64,000 bases of DNA from Dipteronia dyeriana (lineage: Eukaryota; Streptophyta; Magnoliopsida; Sapindales; Sapindaceae), in NCBI GenBank assembly GCA_032871835.1, contig CM065301.1, forward strand, positions 81,686,069 through 81,750,068, in the 5' to 3' direction. The translations under genes and the position numbers were made by a program. Under the pieces are notes generated by a model that saw only the letters and a list, made by a program, of their open reading frames with translations, made no database searches and was not told the DNA's origin. This document shows, piece after piece, positions 33,061 through 45,408 of the stretch (its first letter is position 1; each line of letters begins with the position of its first letter).

Positions 33061-34340
33061 ATGGTTGGTAGTAGAAGTAAGGACAGTTCTAGGGACATCC
33101 AGAAATTTCTAGATAATGCTCATATAGGCAGAACCATTCAAGATCCCACCACAACCACAAAGAGCCAACCGATATCCCTGGTTGACATCCAGCAAATCCC
33201 ACCTACCAACGAGGGCATAGCACATCGGCATAAGAATGAATAGATCTATCGGCGGCAGGAGAGGCACATCCGCCAAACCCTCCATCACCCTCTAGGCTCT
33301 GATCGATTATGGTTGGGCCAGAACCAGATGCGCTAACACTCATAGGAACTCAGATCATGTGAACCAAACTGAGGGTACAACGCATAACTAGGATAAGGAT
33401 CGTGAAACACCCGTAGAAGAACGACCACACCAAAGATGAAATCACGGTTAAACGGGTCATGATAGGCACCGTAAATACGATCGGTGAAGAGATCGGTCAT
33501 CGTCGTCAGAAGACATTGATCGATATTATCGTAAACATCACCATGGAACCATACGCCTGTAAGGGTAAGCCCATGAGACTTAGAGGCAAGATGAAGAGAA
33601 GATGACTGCAATGACAGTCACATGACAGGTCGACCATCTGGGAGAGCCAGTGGGCGATAGAGATGTCGTGATTCAGAGCCTGACCCAAGAAGTCGAGAAC
33701 AACAGGTGTCAAATGGACGCGTTGATTAGGTGATACAGATATAATGAGTTGTCTGATGATGATTTTGATAGCCCTTTTACTAGAAACATTCTGCGAACGC
33801 TATTCCTGGAGAGATTCAGGATGCCACACGTGGAACAATTCAAAAAAGATATAGATCCTAAAGAGCATGTCAGACGATATAAGAGCGTCATGGCCCAGTA
33901 TGCCCACAACGATCCTTTGTTGTGCCTTAACTTTCCATAAACACTTAGGGATACAGGTTCAAGATGGTTTGAGAGATTGCCTCCGGTAAGTATTGCGAGT
34001 TCTAGCGAGTTGAGCAAATGCTTCTCAAGATAATTTCTAAGGAATATACACAGGAAAAAATCGATGGCTTACCTTTCTCAGCTGAAACAAGGGAAAGACG
34101 AGTCGCTAAAGAAGTATCTATGAAGATTCGGTCAGGCGGTCTCAAAAATCAACAACGCAAATGACGAAGCAATAATCTTTGCGTTTATAAACAACTTACA
34201 GAATGGACGTTTGTCCTTTGGCCTAAGAAGGGCTTATCTAACTAGATATGCAGATATGATGTATATGGCAGGCGGATACGCCTTGGCGGAAGAAGAAGAG
34301 TTGGAGATAAGAGGTAGTTACATGCATATGGGGGGGGGGG
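33061..34340 (+). pseudogene. Tat element 2 gag (broken)
   Basis: Starts MVGSRSKDSSRDIQKFLDNA, parallel to element 1 gag. The capsid core is at 33749-34215 (FRMPHVEQFKKDIDPKEHVR, RYKSVMAQYAHNDPLLCLNF). Multiple stops. A poly-G run lies at 34330-34343. Confidence 0.85.
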
Positions 34341-35370
34341 GGGGACCCGAACAAAAAGATACCGAGTCAAAGTTGTAAAACCATAAAGGGAAACAAAAAG
34401 GAAACAACAAAGAGATGAGCAAAGACAGGGGAAATGGACATAATACTGACCAAACCAGGTAAACTTTTCAAGGAAAATACAGGAACTACACCCCACTTCG
34501 GAAAAGACAGGAAAAGATCCTGGCAATACTAGAAGAGAAAAATCTGTTGAAGAAGCCACGACGGCAGTGGCAATTTGCTCTGCGAGACAGGAAGAAATAT
34601 TACAGGTTCCATAAAGAAACCGGTCACGAGACCTCCAAATGTTACCAGCTCAGAGACTGTATAGAAACCCTCATCCGAGAAGGACATCTGCATGATATAA
34701 TTTTAAAGAAAGATAAGAAGTCAGAAATTCAGAAAGAAACCAAGACGGGAGATCATAATTCTGGTCGGAATAAAAAGGGTCAGTCCCGAGGCGAATGGAG
34801 CGATACAGAAAATCTTTAGAGGACCATCAACTGGAAGAAATAATCGAGAGCGGACTCAGGAAATCCGATAAGCAGTGGATGCAAGATAAAATTTCAATGT
34901 TGGTTCTATCGAACCTGATCCGAAGAGAATAAATGAAGGATGAAATCCGGTAATATTCACTGAAGTTGACTCACATGAGGTCGATGTCCGACCAAACAAC
35001 GCTCTCATCATTAGTTCCCGAATTGACCAAAGAGAAGTCAAGAGAATCTTAGTGGACAATGGTAGCTCGACAGACATCATCAATGTGGCTGTTTATGATC
35101 AACTCAGATTGGATCAAAAGGACTTGTAACCTTTCCATACCCCACTCACAGGATTCGGAGGAGTCGAGGTTAGGTCTCTTGGAACAACAAAGCTGCCCGT
35201 GAAAATCAGAGTAGCTTCTTGTCAGAAAATAGTGCTACTCGACTTTGTGGTGGTAGATCTGGACAATTGGCCTTATAATGCGTTACTAGGTCGACCTTTT
35301 CTAAAAAAAACAAAGGCGGTAACAGCGACCTACGCCCTGATGATTAAATTCCGACTGAATGGGGGGTAGG
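34341..35370 (+). pseudogene. Tat element 2 nucleocapsid-like region and protease (broken)
   Basis: 34547-34819 reads YYRFHKETGHETSKCYQLRD, the degenerate knuckle usual in Tat elements. The protease is at about 34970-35340: the active site reads LVDNGSSTDI (D-N-G-S in place of D-T/G-G-S), with a flap-like LTGFGG and LGRPF near 35290. Stops at 35127 and 35368 break it. Confidence 0.75.
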
Positions 35371-36553
35371 AATAATTAATGGGTCGAGAAGATGGCCAGA
35401 AGAGCTAATCTCTTAGTTTACAAAGACAAAGATAATAGTGAACACCAAGTATGCACTTTAACTCAATCAGATTAGATTAAGCAAGAATCATTGTTGTTTG
35501 AGTTCTATCTAAAGGAGGAATCGGAAACGTCAAAGAATGAACCAACAGAGGAGGTGATCATAAAGGAAGATGAGCCGAATAGGAAGATCAAAATTAGAGC
35601 CAACTTAGAAGAGAAGGTCAAACTAGATCTTATCAATTTGCTTAGAGAATACAAAGATATGTTCGCATGGAGTCATGAAGACACGGTGAGGATAGACACA
35701 CGAGTAATATCATATCACTTGGCGGTGGATCCAAATGCGAGACCGGTGATACAAAAAAGAATATCTTTCAACCTCGAAAGAAGTCGGGCGATCAAGTAGG
35801 AGGTGAAGAAGTTACTCACTGTACGGTCAATCTGAGAAATCAACTATCCTCAGTGGGTAGCAAATGTGGTTTTGGTCCAAAAGAAGAAAGACCAATGGAG
35901 AATGTGCTTGGATATCACAGATCTAAACAAAGCCTGCCCAAAAGATAGTTTTCCACTCCCGAGAATAGACCAACTAGTCGATGGTACATCAGGTCATGAA
36001 TTACTCAGTTTTATGGATGCTTATTCAGGATACAATTAGAACCGGATGAATAAAGCTGATAAAGAAAAAACAACATTCACGACCGATCAGGGTTTGTACT
36101 ATTATACAGTGATGCCCTTTGGGCTAAAAAATGTTGGGGCCACATATCAAAGATTGGTCAACAGAATTTTCGCTCGCCAAATAGGAAGAAACATGTAAGT
36201 TTACATAGACGACATGTTGACCAAAAGTACTTCGACAGGCGAACATGCTTCGGACCTGCGCCAAACATTCGATGTCCTGAGAAGGTATCAGATGAAGTTA
36301 AATCCAAGCAAATTCCAATTTGGAGTTCCTTCAGAAAGGTTTCTTGGGTTCCAAGTTCACCAGAGGGGATCGAAGTGAATATCGAGAAGATCCAAGCCCT
36401 TCAAAAAATGACATCACCAAGGACGTTAATAGAGGTACAACGTCTGACGAGATGCTTAGATTCCCTAGGCAGGTTCATTTTGAAGGCCACAGATAGATGA
36501 GTTTTTTTTTTCAAAGTGATCAAAAAGAGGAAAGGACTTGAATGGAATGAAGA
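35371..36553 (+). pseudogene. Tat element 2 reverse transcriptase (broken)
   Basis: Frames at 35491-36550 give RT blocks in order: EYKDMFAWSHEDTVRID, ITDLNKACPKDSFPLPRID, SFMDAYSGYN, TFTTDQGLYYYTVMPFGLKN, catalytic YIDDML near 36204, and KLNPSKFQFGVPSERFLGF. Stops at 35797, 35832, 36037, 36196 and 36376 disable it. The frame is interrupted by a hAT insertion at 36562. Confidence 0.9.
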
Positions 36554-36561
36554 ATATGAAC

Positions 36562-37132
36562 TAGGGATGCACGTTTGGGGAATGAGGATAGATATAGGTC
36601 CCCCCATCCCCATCCCCACTTCCTAAACCCTTCCCCCATCCCACCCCCCACCCCCACCCCCCAATTTCCCCATTTGGGGAAAATGGGGATGGGGATGTTT
36701 GGGGGGAGGTCCCCCCATCCCCATTTTCCCCGTTTTTCCATGTTTTCTCGTATCCCCAGGTCCCCCATTTTCCTGTTTAACTAAAAATTATAAATTAAAT
36801 TAAAAATAAACAAACCTTTCATTACAAGTAAAAAATAACAATACATTACAAATTCAACATAAAATGTTTCAAATAAGTATTATAATTATATTTATATACT
36901 TTTGGGGGAAATGAGGAATTGGGATCTCCATCCCCATCCCCATTTCAATTTAATTGTGGGGAATGGGGAAATGAGGATGAGGAGGGGTCCCCCCATCTCT
37001 ATCCCCATTTTAATTTGGGGATGTTTTTCATCCTCATCTCCCCCATTTCCCTATTTTCCCCAAAAAAAAAAATCCCCAAATGGGGATGGGGGTGCAGGGA
37101 TTTGGGGCTCCAGGGATAAATGTGCATCCCTA
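36562..37132. mobile_element. small hAT element a (571 bp)
   Basis: Ends TAGGGATGCACG and CGTGCATCCCTA-like (TGTGCATCCCTA), flanked by ATATGAAC (36554-36561) and ATGTGAAC (37133-37140), a 7/8 target duplication. The interior consists of CCCCATCCCC/GGGGATGGGG arrays around an AT-rich core. No transposase. Confidence 0.9.
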
Positions 37133-37140
37133 ATGTGAAC

Positions 37141-38142
37141 ATACATTTCGAAAGATCAAAGAATACTTACTTCAGGCTCTAATCCTCTCAAAAACTAAGG
37201 TAGGAAAAATACTCTACTTGTATTTGTCCCTTATAGAGTTAGCAGTAAACTCGGTTCTAGTCAGGACAACAGACAATATACAGAGGCCAGTGTACTATAC
37301 CAGCAATGCTCTTCTTCCAACTGAAACCAGATACTCACAGGTAGAAAAAATGGCTTTAGCATTGGTTTCGGCAACGAGGAAGTTGAGGCCGTACTTTCAG
37401 GCACATACAATCAAGGTTTTCACCGACTACCCACTTAAGCAAATTCTGCAGAAGCCTGAGATTTCAGGGAGATTAACTAAATTGGCAATCGAGCTGAGCG
37501 AATTCGATATTCAGTATATGCCCAGGACAATACTCAAAGCTCAAGCAGTGGTAGATTTCGTAGCTGAGTTTACAGAATCAAATCTGGAAGCAAAAAGAAT
37601 GTTGAGCAAGAGTTTCTCATGGAGATTATATGTCGATGGTTCCTCGAACACTCATGGTAGCGGGGCAGATCGTAGTATGCACCCCAGAGGAAGATGACAT
37701 TGAATGTGCCATGAGATTCGATTTCAAAGCAACAAACAACCAAGCGGAATATGAGGCATTGCTAGCAGAGCTTAGAGTTTGCATAGCTCTCGGAGCAAAT
37801 GAGGTTGAGATATTCAACGACTCACAGGTAGTCGTCAACCAAGTCTTAGACGAGTATCAGGATAGAGATGAAAGTATGATGGCTTACTTGGGCATAGAAA
37901 AACAACTTCTCCAAAAGTTCATGGAGTATAGGATTGTCCAGATCCCTAGAGAAGAAAATGAAAAGACAGATACTTTGTCCAAACTAGCATCAACAGCAAC
38001 CACAATCAGGCCAAAGAATATTTCGGTTGCACATCTTCTCAGACCAAGTATAATTGAGCCAAAAGACTTTGAAGTCTCAGAAATCCGAACACCGTTAGAA
38101 GTTTGGATGACTCAGCTAAAAAGGTACCTGGAAGAAGATAGA
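37141..38142 (+). pseudogene. Tat element 2 RNase H and archaeal-type RNase H
   Basis: 37218-37697 is gypsy RNase H (PVYYTSNALLPTETRYSQVE, LRPYFQAHTIKVFTDYPLKQ). It runs into the archaeal-type domain (LYVDGSSNTHGSG, then after one shift AEYEALLAELRV, FNDSQVVVN and ENEKTDTLSKLAS at 37630-38140). Unlike element 1 it keeps the last catalytic Asp. A frameshift near 37660-37690 separates the parts, and a second hAT insertion cuts the frame at 38151. Confidence 0.88.
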
Positions 38143-38150
38143 CTCCCGGA

Positions 38151-38783
38151 TAGGGATGCACGTTTGGGGAATGAGGATGGATATAGGTCCCCCCATCCCC
38201 ATCACCACTTCCTAGACCCTTCCCCCATCCCTCCCCATTTCCCCATTTGGGGAAAATGGGAATGGGGATGGGGATGTTTGGGGGGAGGTCCCCCCATCCC
38301 CATCCCCATCCCCAATTCCCCATTCCCCCCATCCCCATCCCCATCCCCAATTCCCCATTTTCCCCGTTTTTCCCTGTTTTCTCATATCCTCAGTTCCCCC
38401 ATTTTTTCATTTCCCTATTTAACTAAAAATTATAAATTAAATTTAAAAAAAAACATTTAATTACAAATAAAAAATATCAATGCATTACAAATTCAACATA
38501 AAATGTTTAAAATAATTCAAATATATATTATAATTATATTTATATACTTTTGGGAGAAATGGGGATCTCCATCCCCATCCCCATTTCAATTTAATTGTGG
38601 GAGAAATGGGGAAATGAGGAAATAGGGATGGGGAGGGGTCCCCCATCCACATCCCCATCCACATCCCCATCCCCATCCCCATCCCCCCCCCCCCCAAATT
38701 TTCCCATTTCTCCTAAAAACAAATTCTCAAATGAGGATGGGGGTGCGGGGATTTGAGGCCCCTGGGATAAATGTGCATCCCTA
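38151..38783. mobile_element. small hAT element b (633 bp)
   Basis: Ends TAGGGATGCACG and TGTGCATCCCTA; flanks CTCCCGGA (38143-38150) and CTCCCAGA (38784-38791). Element 1 has the uninterrupted site CTCCCGGAAGATC near 29824. Interior homologous to element a. Confidence 0.92.
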
Positions 38784-38791
38784 CTCCCAGA

Positions 38792-39984
38792 AGATCCCTT
38801 AGAAGCAAAATGCATAAGGTATAGGTCAGCAAGATACACACTGATTGGAGGAGAATTGTACAGAAGATGGTTTTCCCGAACACTCCAAAAATGTGTATCG
38901 AAATAGGATACACACCGGATACTACAGGAAATCTATGGTGGAGTATGTGGGAACCATACAGGAGGCAAAAGCTTGGCACACAAAGTACTCAGGCAAGGTT
39001 TTTACTAGCCTTTTCTGTTCACTGATGCACAACGATGTTCAGAAAGTTGCAACGCTTGCCAAAGGATCACCATTGACATTCAACAACCCCAAAAACACTT
39101 TAAAAGCCTCACATTCCCATGGTCGTTCGTCATGTGGGGCCTAGACTTAATTGGTCCGATGCCAGCAGGAACAAGGGGTGGAGCGAAGCTTGCAATCGTG
39201 GATGTTGATTATTTTACTAAGTGGGTGGAAGCTGAAGCACTAGTTCACATCACGGAAGAAAACACCATAAAATTTGTAAAGAAAAATATACTCTATAGGT
39301 TTGGAGTCCCGAATACTATTATCACTGACAACGACACCCAATTCGACAATCAACAATTCAGGAAGCTGTGCAACGAGTACCAAATTGTAAATTATTATGC
39401 CACACCTGCCCACCCTCAAACAAATGGACAAGCTGAAGAAGTAAACAAAGTCATCATGCACACGCTCAAAGCAAAGTTAGATGCCAAAAATGGCAGTTGG
39501 GTTGAAAAACTTCCTGAAGTATTATGGGCTTGTCGGACGACAACAAGGACTTCTACTAGAGAAACACCGTTTTCTCTGGCATTCGGAACAGAGGTTGTCA
39601 TCCCAGTAGAAACATCATACATGTCACCTAGAGTCAGGATGTATGATGAAGATCAAAAATGCTAATATGTTGTTATAAAGCTTGGATGAGTTGGAATAAA
39701 AAAGAGAGAAATCCCGAGTACGAAATGCGGCATATAAGTAAAGAGTGACCCGACACTATAATTGTCATGTTCGGATTAGGAAGTTCTACTTAGGAGACCT
39801 GGTGCTCATAAAAATATCACCGAACACGAAGAACAAAGATGCAGGCTTGTTGGCTGACAAATGGGAAGACCCATACAAAATTGAAGGAATAGCTGGTCAT
39901 GGAGCATACTGGATTGCCCGACCAGATGGAGGGATTTTACCCGGACCATACAATGCCCAATATTTAAAGATCTTCTACCCTTGA
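38792..39984 (+). pseudogene. Tat element 2 integrase and pol end (broken)
   Basis: The zinc domain lies at 38850-39090 with shifts. The core is open at 39132-39665: GLDLIGPMPAG, ITDNDTQFDNQQFRKL and HPQTNGQAEEVNKVI carry D, D and E. The C-terminal tail at 39745-39984 (DLVLIKISPNTKN, GAYWIARPDGGILPGPYNAQ) ends at TGA near 39982. At least one frameshift at about 39665 and several in the zinc domain. Confidence 0.9.
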
Positions 39985-40456
39985 AATTTGTTTTTATTTT
40001 TTAGTCAGGATTTTTCTTTTATTTATTCTTAGTAATCCTTTGGGATTTTCATATTGTTAGTTTTGCAGTTATGAATAAAAGCCCGACACGAGATTATAAA
40101 AATATGAGCATATGATAATAAGAACATATGAAAAAAATTGAGCACCTGATAATGATGTGAAACTGCATAAAATAAAATGCTCGGGACTATTAATTTGGCA
40201 AAAATCCCAAATGGGCTGAGAAGCTCAAAGGAGCATGTCAGCCGAGCAAGGTCAGCCAAGACTTTAACCAAAAGGCAAACCCGATGCACCAGATTCTGAA
40301 AAATGGAACGAGGCACCGTCGGGAAAATCTCGGTGAGTTGCGCAACTGTGTTTAGCAATTCAAAGCTTAACGATTCAGCAAATCCGTACGCAGACAAAAC
40401 TAGGAGACGTCATCAGTGACTTGCGTAAGGACTTGAATGTATGATCATGGTGAGCC
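39985..40456 (+). other. 3' non-coding region of Tat element 2, left part
   Basis: Non-coding, colinear with 31024-31520 of element 1, ending at the hAT target duplicate GGTGAGCC. Confidence 0.6.
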
Positions 40457-41263
40457 TAGGGATGACCATTTTACCCCGGGGCCCCAAGCCCCCGCTCCTC
40501 CATCCCCATTTGGGGGAATTTTTTTGAGGGGAAATGGGGAAATGGGGGGGGGGGGGGGATGGGGATGACTTTTAACCCTAAATTTAAATGTGGTTGAGGG
40601 TGGGGGGACCCGTCCTTATCCCCATATCCCCATTTTCCCCATAAATTCCTTGAAATGGGGATAGGGTTGGGGTTAGGTGCCCCCATCCCCATTTCCCCAT
40701 TTCCCCCAAATATTATAATATTATATAAAAAATATATTAATATATATTTTTATTATATTTTCAATATTTTTATTATTTTTATTTTACTAACTATATATAC
40801 AGATTTATAAACTATAACTTAAATTACACACCAAGCAATCTAACTATATATACATATTGATTTTCTTGTTAAATTACACATCAAGCAAGCTCCATATAAT
40901 TTATTAACATATTTTACTAACTATATATACATATTAAACAACATAACTTTCATTTCAATTTGTATGGAATGTTATTTTGTATTTGAATTTATTGGATTAC
41001 GAATTTATGAGTTTCTTTAATATGTAATTTTTACTGATATAAGAAAAGTGGGGAAATGGGGGAATGGGGAAACGGGGAAAATGGGAAAAAATGGGAAAAA
41101 TGGGGATGGGGGGAACTCCCCCCAAAATTACCCCAACCATTTCCCGCAAATGGGGAAATACGGGGGGGAGGGGGCGGGGGACGGGGGAAGGTTTGGAAAA
41201 TGGGGTTGGGGTTCGGGATGAGGGGACCTACATCCGCCTCCATTTCCCCATTGGCCATCCCTA
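40457..41263. mobile_element. small hAT element c (807 bp)
   Basis: Ends TAGGGATGACCATT and TGGCCATCCCTA. Perfect 8-bp duplication GGTGAGCC (40449-40456, 41264-41271). The empty site in element 1 is at 31508. Subterminal GGGGAAATGGGG-type repeats; AT-rich core; no transposase. Confidence 0.95.
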
Positions 41264-41354
41264 GGTGAGCCTCGATGTAACATTTGGGTAGTAACCAAGT
41301 ATGAAACACAAGTACAAATCTACTTGCCTGTTTCAAGATGACTCGATTAATAAT

Positions 41355-41625
41355 ATTAGCCAGTTTAATAAGATACTTGGCACTTAAAATTGCGTTAGCC
41401 AGTTTAATAAGATACTTGGCACTTAAAATTGTGTTAACCAGTTCAAGATACTTGGCACTTAAAATTGTTTTTAGCCAGTTTAATAAGATACTTAGCATTT
41501 AAGATTACGAAGAAGTTATTCGGGCAACGACCTCAGCCAGTTCATAAGATAATTGGCATTTAAAGAGTTGCTCAGACAGCGATGTTGGCAAGTTAAATAA
41601 GATACTTGGCGTTTGAATATTCGTA
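41355..41625 (+). repeat. tandem array of about 39-bp units
   Basis: AGCCAGTTTAATAAGATACT recurs at about 41358, 41397, 41436 (diverged), 41473 and 41534, followed by a last variant near 41590. The core is the same as the half-unit of the 87/91-bp array in element 1. Confidence 0.85.
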
Positions 41626-41670
41626 ACAAGATTCGCAACAAAAAGCAATCAAGCAAAATATGGAATTTTA

Positions 41671-44589
41671 TTAATCCTGAAGATTTTTACAAATATGCCT
41701 AAGGTGGGGCTGAGGATTTAGAGCCATTGTCAATGCTCGAATCATACACCATTTCGTTTTCATGTAGAAGACTTTCATTAGAATGCCATGCGATTGTGTC
41801 AATCGAATCATCCATCCATTCGCTGTAATCCATTCCAAAGACCGGTCAACGTTAGGCTCTGACCCATCCACACCAGTTTCTTGACTAGCATAAAAAGTCG
41901 GAAGAGAATGCTTGGACGGGACCTCCAGATGCATAGGATGGGGATCTTTACCTTTGATACGACAATAAGCTCTCCACTCCTTCATTTGAATCCGAAGAGC
42001 CTTCAATGAGCGATCCACGTGATTTTTGATTCATAGCTCCCAGTTGGCTCGAGCTTTTTCATTCGTCCGATTCTTGACCTTGAAGAATTTGCCAGCCGAT
42101 ACCAACCCCATTGGAGCTCCCTAAGGAGTAGGGCATCATAGGCTGGGGACCTCTTAAAACGATCAACCTCTTACACTTCAAGTTCTAGCTTGGCTTCTTT
42201 CGAAAGGGATTCGACCGTCAAAGCCTGGAGTTCAAGATCTTCATTCTTGGGCTCATAAGAAGACTTTGCGTGTTCATCTTCTTGCTCGGCCCGAGGCATT
42301 GACTCTTAGGCAACGGAGAGCAAGTCTTCCAAAGACTTAGCTTTCTCTTTCACAGCAGAGGTCCTCTCCTCGGCCTCCATCTGTCTCGCCAAACAACGAT
42401 CGACAAACTTCTGGGCAGAACTCATCTCCTTTTGGCATGCCGCCTCAATCCGAGCACGGTTATCCTCACTTTCCTTTAACTGAGCTTCAAGACACTTAAT
42501 CCGATCAGCTTGATGTTGTTGCGTCTGAACAAACTCAGCAAACTCAGCAACCACCTACAAGGAAGTAAGTTAAAAATATGAATTAAGGCATATTAAGACG
42601 AAGTTTGGGACAAAACTTACGTAAGTCGCACTATTAAAAATGTTGTGGAGACGCTCCGTAGGAGAACCATTCCTGAAGCGACTCCAATGGTAGTCACCAA
42701 TAAAAGCCCGACCGGATGACATCGTTCTCAGCATATCCTGGAGGGTGGGATGCGTAGGATTTCTCGAGGATCCCACTCATGCATCCTCAACCTCAGGAGG
42801 TAAAGAATCTCATTTGTTCAAATTTTCTAGAGGTTTATCTCCTCCCAAAGGTCTCTCTACTTGAGCACTCGGGGATCCCCTAATGTCAGCATCTTCATCG
42901 CTCGACTCGATGAACGAAACCACTAAAGGAATTTTTAGGAGAGGTAGAACGGGAGAATCAACTGCCTTTCTTTTCTCAGCTCGAGTACGGTGGAAGCCGA
43001 GGTCAGCTGCATGATCTATCTGATCCTCCGTAATATCTTAAAAAGATTCAAAAAGATTAGGGAGAGGGCCAACCTATTCAGTAGGGGAGTTTCTACATCC
43101 TTCACCTATCGAACTAGGATCGTCAAATGTTACACCACCAAAATGCCTTCCATGCCTACTGTCATCCTCAGACACCTTTTGGTCACTATCAAGTCCCAGC
43201 GGGCCACTCAGAACGCTTGATTCACCCATAGTCGGCTGAACTACCTCTTCGAGAATATATTCAGGAACCTGCTTATCTGCCTCCTCAGAATCTTCATCTG
43301 ATTCATCATCAGGCGAAGCAATCCCTTCTTTGTTTTGACGAGAAGTCTCTTTACGACTCGTCTGAATAATTGTTTTCACTTGGCGGGCTTGTGCATCACA
43401 GACGACATCCATATCATACACTAAATTCAAAAAAGGATGAGTTAACGGTACGGTGAAAAGCAACAAAGTAAAAGCAACAAAGTAAAAGCAACGAGAAAAA
43501 ACCCACTTACAATGTCTGCGGTAAGCTGAAATCTGAGTAAAAAAGCCGAGAGCTATCATATTCTTCTCATAAAAAATAGGACATACTCCTCTTCTCCAGA
43601 GTACGCACGGCCGCCGAGCAAGGTTACTTAACTCGGTATCAGTGAAGACAGGCCGCGACTTGTTCTAGAGAGCGGGAGAACAAAAAAAACTGTTTCCTCC
43701 GGTAAAAAACCAGTTGTTTTTCAGTACTTATTGGAGGTAGAAAAAACCCATACAAAACTTTTCTTCTTGACGTCCGAGGAGATATCGACTCCCCGGTTCA
43801 CCTTCGTCCCCTCAAGAATCCAGCTATCTGGCTGACTGGATAAGAGAAAGTAAGTCCCAGTCCGACCAGATTGCCTTAGAGTATAAAAATGTCTAATTTC
43901 ATGAGAGGGCGGTGGAAAATTCATCCGGCTCCACATATGCCATATACATATCAAGATCCTATAGTTGTTCGGGGATAGCTGGGCCGAAGCAATCCCCGCC
44001 TCAGCGAGGAACTAGGCAATGAAAGGTTAAAGAGGAAGAGTCCTACAGTAGCAGAGCATAGATCCGCAAACTGCTACCATGCCCGGAGGAGAGTTCCATG
44101 CGGCTCTATTTCCAGCAGGAACAATAAAAAATGAGTCGTCCAGATCAAATCGAGTACGATATTTCTCGATCTCTGCTTCCCCGACCACGTTCGGTTCGAC
44201 ATCATACGCACTCGGACAATCAAGAGAGAAAAGAATTCGAGAGGCATTGTGCTCTTCTTCAACATCATTCTCATTAATTACTTGCCTCCCAATCAAAACG
44301 TGCTTGAACCATGATTACGAATTGAGCGATTACTTCGATGCTTTCCCATCCTAGATCGCGGAGGAACCCTGTGATGATAAAAAATGAAAGACTCAAAGCT
44401 GGGAGAAGATTCAGAGCTAGAACTGAAAAGGATATCAGGATAAAGCATGTAAACATCAATATTTAGAAAATAAGGTTGATTAGTAGGTGATTCCACCAAT
44501 AATTTACGAATACAAGCTAATTGAATGTATCCAAGCTCAGGCGCGTCGAAATCCATAACAAAAAGATGGTGGCATGCAATAGGATCCAT
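41671..44589 (-). pseudogene. antisense ORF of Tat element 2 (gypsy-type transposon protein), broken
   Basis: The minus strand encodes a protein interrupted by stops, read from about 44589 down to 41671. The N-terminal half (44589-43720) matches the 'putative gypsy type transposon' domain pattern (PF04195-like): RTRFDLDDSFFIVPAGNRAA, PPGMVAVCGSMLC, then HFYTLRQSGRTGTYFL. Then come an acidic low-complexity part (43559-43074), a coiled-coil-like part (42554-42306; KCLEAQLKESEDNRARIEAA) and a C-terminal piece at 42018-41671. Antisense ORFs here are known in Tat-clade elements; their role is unknown. Confidence 0.75.
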
Positions 44590-45173
44590 GAGAACTGACT
44601 TTAAAAGTAGACGAAGAAACTAAAAAAAAACTTCGGTGAAGAACCAAGACGAATCAGCGTGAAAGAAGAGCCTGGGTATTTGCCTTTTGCTGCGAAAATG
44701 AACGATAGAGAATAACCCCCTTCAGTTTAAATAAACCACTCAATGACTGAAAAATACGTGAAACCCTAAGGTTCAAGAAACGGGAAAAATTGAAAGGATA
44801 AAAGGAACGTTCAGTGACGCAAGCAGCGTACCAGATAATCAACAGGTCTTATCTCATAAATGCCACCAGAGTAACCAAGTGATTAAAGAACACGTGTCAT
44901 GAAAAGAAAGGATCAAGCCGTCAAGATTTTTAAACGTCGCAATCATTGGGATCTCGCGTAAAGAGACAAATTGCACATACCTGGTTGCCATTAAGACATG
45001 TCATAAATGCTGCAAATTAATTTAAGGATTATAATCCCTATTTAATGAGGCTTTAATGAAGGGCATAACAAAAGCTAGTCGGAATTCCAAGCGATTAAAA
45101 TACTTCCGCCAAAATTAATTCTACTCGGTAAAAGTATTTTAGCGGGGTATTTTTATATATATTTTTTATTGGA
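44590..45173 (+). other. non-coding DNA between antisense ORF and 3' LTR
   Basis: No coding signal. It would hold the antisense promoter and, at its end, the polypurine tract. The purine run AGCGGGG near 45141 is the best candidate but is not directly at the LTR edge. Confidence 0.45.
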
Positions 45174-45408
45174 TGTACATGTCACTGACAGGTAAGACAA
45201 TCCCCTAAAGAGATTGCCAGGTAAGCATCTGAGCTGACATCTAGAAGACACTATCCGTGACATTAATGAAGAACAAGAACCAGAGTAAGCCCGAATATGG
45301 GTACTCGGCAGATTATGTTCTACTCGGGACAACAAAGAAGCCTGAATAAAAATGTTCGATACTCGATCCACATGCGTGAATAAGCCCAAGAAAGAATCTA
45401 TAATAGAT

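Noticed and set aside
36401..38839. Open frames rich in Pro/His or Gly/Met (HPHPHF, MGMGMG)
   Set aside because: Translations of CCCCATCCCC/GGGGATGGGG repeats in small hAT elements.
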